A stretch of DNA of 64,000 bases from Amycolatopsis solani (GTDB taxonomy: Bacteria; Actinomycetota; Actinomycetes; Mycobacteriales; Pseudonocardiaceae). The notes beneath the pieces are model-generated. The model was not told the origin of the DNA. It made no database searches and saw nothing but the letters and a program-made list of their open reading frames with translations. The stretch is taken from the NCBI RefSeq assembly GCF_033441515.1, contig NZ_JAWQJT010000001.1, forward strand, positions 2,728,001 to 2,792,000. The letters run 5' to 3'. Position numbers and translations under genes: made by a program. This document shows positions 62,095 through 64,000 of this stretch, piece by piece; the first letter of the stretch is position 1; each line of letters starts with the position of its first letter.

Positions 62095-63128
62095 CACTGC
62101 TGCGGTCCTCCCCAGTGCTGCTGCTGTTGCTGCTGCGGGCCCGAAGGCGGGTACTGCTGCGGCGGGTACCCCGGCGGCGGGCCCTGGTACTGCGGCTGCG
62201 GCTGGAAGCCCGGCGCACCCGCGTACTGGCCCTGCGTCAGCTGGAAGAACATCCGCTCCAGGTCGGCGTGGTCCTCCTGCATGCCGTAGACCGCGATGCC
62301 GGCCTTCGCCGCGATGTCGCCGATCTGCTGGACGGTCGACCCGGCGACCGCGACCCGGCCGTCCGGCGTCGGCGAAACGCCGGTGATGCCGTTCTCCTGC
62401 AACGCCTTCACTAGCGCCGACGGGTCCGCCGGCTGCACCAGCACCCGCGACTGCTGGCTCTTGCGCAGCTGCTCCAGCGGGCCGTAGTAGCGCGTGACGC
62501 CCTGGCTGATGATCACGACCTGGTCGATCAGCTGCTCGACCTCGTTCAGCAGGTGGCTCGAGACCAGCACGGTCCGCCGCTGCTCCCGCGCGTAGGACCG
62601 CAGGAAGTTCCGCAGCCACAGGATGCCCTCGGGGTCGAGCCCGTTCGTCGGCTCGTCCAGCACCAGCACCTGCGGGTCGCCGAGCAGCGCGGTGGCCAGC
62701 GCCAGCCGCTGCCGCATGCCGAGCGAGAACCCGCCGGCCTTCCGGTCCGCGGCGCTGCCCAGGCCCACCAGGCCGAGCACCTCGTCCGCGCGCCGGTCCG
62801 GCACGCCGATGGCCGCCGCGTAGACCCGGAGGTGGTTGCGGGCCGTCCGACCCGGGTGGAAACCTTCGTTTTCCAAAACCGAGCCGACCACCCGCGCCGG
62901 GTTCCCCAGCTGCGAGTGCGGGCGCCCGTTGATCGTCGCCGCACCGGACGTGGGCGTCACCAAGCCGAGCAGCATGCGCAACGTGGTCGTCTTCCCGGCG
63001 CCGTTCGGACCGAGGAAGCCCGTCACCGACCCGGGTTCGACCGTGAAGCTGAGGTTCTGCACCGCGTTCACCGCGCCGAACTGCTTGCTCAGGTTCTGCA
63101 CCACAATCCGGCCACTGCCGTCGTGCAT
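62094..63128 (-). CDS. ABC-2 type transporter ATPase with Pro/Gln-rich tail
   Basis: A 344-residue ATP-binding subunit: Walker A LGPNGAGKTTTLRM, signature FSLGMRQRLALATAL, Walker B VLVLDEPTNGLDPEGI and H-loop SSHLLNEVEQL. After the NBD and a C-terminal alpha/beta segment (about 230-310) it has a tail of about 35 residues made almost only of Pro, Gln, Tyr and Gly (QPQPQYQGPPPGYPPQQYPP and a run of six Gln). AGGGGACGGT precedes ATG 63128. It forms an operon with the permease downstream. Confidence 0.92.
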   Translation of the reverse strand: MHDGSGRIVVQNLSKQFGAVNAVQNLSFTVEPGSVTGFLGPNGAGKTTTLRMLLGLVTPTSGAATINGRPHSQLGNPARVVGSVLENEGFHPGRTARNHLRVYAAAIGVPDRRADEVLGLVGLGSAADRKAGGFSLGMRQRLALATALLGDPQVLVLDEPTNGLDPEGILWLRNFLRSYAREQRRTVLVSSHLLNEVEQLIDQVVIISQGVTRYYGPLEQLRKSQQSRVLVQPADPSALVKALQENGITGVSPTPDGRVAVAGSTVQQIGDIAAKAGIAVYGMQEDHADLERMFFQLTQGQYAGAPGFQPQPQYQGPPPGYPPQQYPPSGPQQQQQQHWGGPQQ

Positions 63129-63628
63129 ACCGTCCCCTAACGTTCCCCGCTGATGCGGCGTCATCCTGCCCTACCGGTGCGCCTCGCGCGCACGGAACTC
63201 CCGAACCCGTGGGGAGCGACCTTCGTCACGTTCCGCAACCGGTCAGGGGCGTGACCTGAGGATTCCCGTGACGGGACAGATCAACTAGGTAAAGAATTCA
63301 TTCGACTTGCCGACCCGGTGCAGCGAAGTCGCCCGAAGACCTCTAAGCTGGATATCGGCGACCCGCTCCCAGTGACCCCCAGGCTGGTTGAGCGGGTCGC
63401 CCCTTCGTCTCTGCTATCGGGCTTCGCCCTTCGCTCGACTTCGTCGTATCACCCGGGGGCCGAGCCCCCGGACCCCCACGGTGCGTTCGGTGCCGGACCC
63501 AGCGTGGTCCCGTCGTGGGGTGGCCGGGTCCATCGTGGGGTGGCCGGGTCCGTCGTGGCGCGAGCGAGTCCTCTGGTGGTGTGGGCGGGTTGCGGTGGCG
63601 GATCTCGCAGCTGTGGCATCGTTGCGCG
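63129..63628. other. Divergent gap before the response regulator gene
   Basis: About 500 bases. It contains a hairpin pair (63357-63368 with 63390-63401, 12-bp stem), an 8-bp GC hairpin (63453-63471) and a 20-bp tandem repeat (63513-63558). No gene is supported; open frames here are low-complexity. Confidence 0.6.
63513..63558 (+). repeat. 20-bp tandem repeat
   Basis: TCGTGGGGTGGCCGGGTCC followed by A or G occurs twice (63513-63532, 63533-63552), then a partial TCGTGG. It lies about 70 bases before the response regulator gene. Confidence 0.7.
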
Positions 63629-64000
63629 ATGCGGATCTTGCTCGTCGAGGATGAGCGGCGGCTGGCCGATGCGCTGCGGGCCGGGTTGAGCGCCGAGGGG
63701 TACGCCGTCGACGTCGCGCACAACGGGCGGGACGCGCTCTGGTTCGCCGGGGAACACCCCTACTCCGCCATCGTCCTGGACATCATGCTGCCCGGGCTGA
63801 ACGGGTACCGCGTCTGCCGCCGGCTGCGGGAGCAGGGGAACAGCACGCCCATCCTCATGCTCACCGCCAAGGACGGGGAGGACGACGAGATCGAGGCGCT
63901 CGACACCGGCGCCGACGACTTCCTGCCCAAGCCCTTCTCCTACGGCGTCCTGCTCTCGCGGCTGCGGGCGCTCGTCCGGCGGGGCGGCGCCACCCGACCG
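63629..64000 (+). CDS. OmpR-family response regulator (partial, cut by window end)
   Basis: The first 124 residues are visible, without a stop. They form a full receiver domain: acidic pair in LLVEDERRLADAL, phospho-acceptor Asp in AIVLDIMLPGLNG (about residue 51), Thr in MLTAKDG and Lys in FLPKPFSYGVLL. The start ATG 63629 has no strong ribosome site. An OmpR-type DNA-binding domain and probably a kinase gene should follow beyond the window. The sequence MLPGLNGYRVCRRLREQG is typical of the PrrA/TcrA-like group. Confidence 0.88.
   Translation, partial: MRILLVEDERRLADALRAGLSAEGYAVDVAHNGRDALWFAGEHPYSAIVLDIMLPGLNGYRVCRRLREQGNSTPILMLTAKDGEDDEIEALDTGADDFLPKPFSYGVLLSRLRALVRRGGATRP

Noticed and set aside
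63318..63689. Open frames in the gap before the response regulator
   Set aside because: They cross hairpins and tandem repeats and give no family-like sequence; one overlaps the true start of the regulator in another frame.

Overview
This window is high-GC actinobacterial chromosome. Gene content, gene order and coding style point to the family Pseudonocardiaceae, most likely Amycolatopsis (inference; no rRNA or species marker is present). The gene order follows the Mycobacterium tuberculosis stretch from Rv3248c back to Rv3214: ahcY, tmk, mtrA-mtrB-lpqB, comF, hpf, secA, a Rv3235-like gene, a WS/DGAT acyltransferase, a DUF6912 gene, rsgA, a SRAP gene, sigR/rsrA, bL37, a biotinylated carrier protein, pdtaS, whiB1 and a gpm2-like phosphatase. 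Lineage-specific genes are inserted into this backbone.

Region by region. 1-9.2 kb: ahcY and tmk are separated by accessory genes: a 55-codon ORF overlapping a glyoxalase-fold gene, an HTH regulator, and a coupled pair made of a secreted papain-like cysteine protease and a membrane-anchored partner. tmk and mtrA are separated by a sarcosine-oxidase-type flavoenzyme, a WYL regulator with a perfect operator palindrome, and an IclR regulator. 9.2-20.3 kb: core cell-envelope and secretion genes (MtrAB-LpqB signalling, a ComF protein with a large low-complexity insertion, long-form ribosome hibernation factor, SecA) and a cytochrome P450. 20.3-29.5 kb: DUF6459, a capless HAD protein, an rRNA 2'-O-methyltransferase, a WS/DGAT acyltransferase, a short-chain reductase, two paralogous lipoproteins, RsgA, SRAP and a small hydrolase. 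29.5-36.8 kb: the thiol-stress sigma factor with its zinc anti-sigma factor, the 24-residue ribosomal protein bL37, a biotin carrier protein, PdtaS, WhiB1 behind two CRP-like sites, a lipid kinase, GNAT and phosphatase genes. 36.8-49.5 kb: a thioesterase-like protein, a Tat-exported cholesterol oxidase behind a perfect KstR-type box, a MarR/SRPBCC pair, an orphan RmlC, malic enzyme, a branched-polyamine-synthase-like enzyme, a four-gene osmoprotectant ABC operon, LysE, LLM oxidoreductase and GNAT genes. 49.5-64 kb: a secreted subtilase with a P-domain, Kgd, DUF4291, a single-chain double ABC exporter, a second ABC system with a proline/glutamine-rich tail, and the start of a response regulator cut by the window end.

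Two patterns run through the region. Many same-strand neighbours overlap by four bases (ATGA or GTGA) and form tight operons, while several opposite-strand convergent pairs overlap at their stop codons. The convergent pairs that do not overlap are instead separated by long perfect or near-perfect palindromes, some belonging to families that recur in the window. Regulation can also be read directly at several places: a GGAAT-N18-GTT thiol-stress promoter at sigR and a sister site upstream of hpf, a KstR box at the cholesterol oxidase gene, CRP-like sites at whiB1, and a centred palindrome at the WYL regulator.
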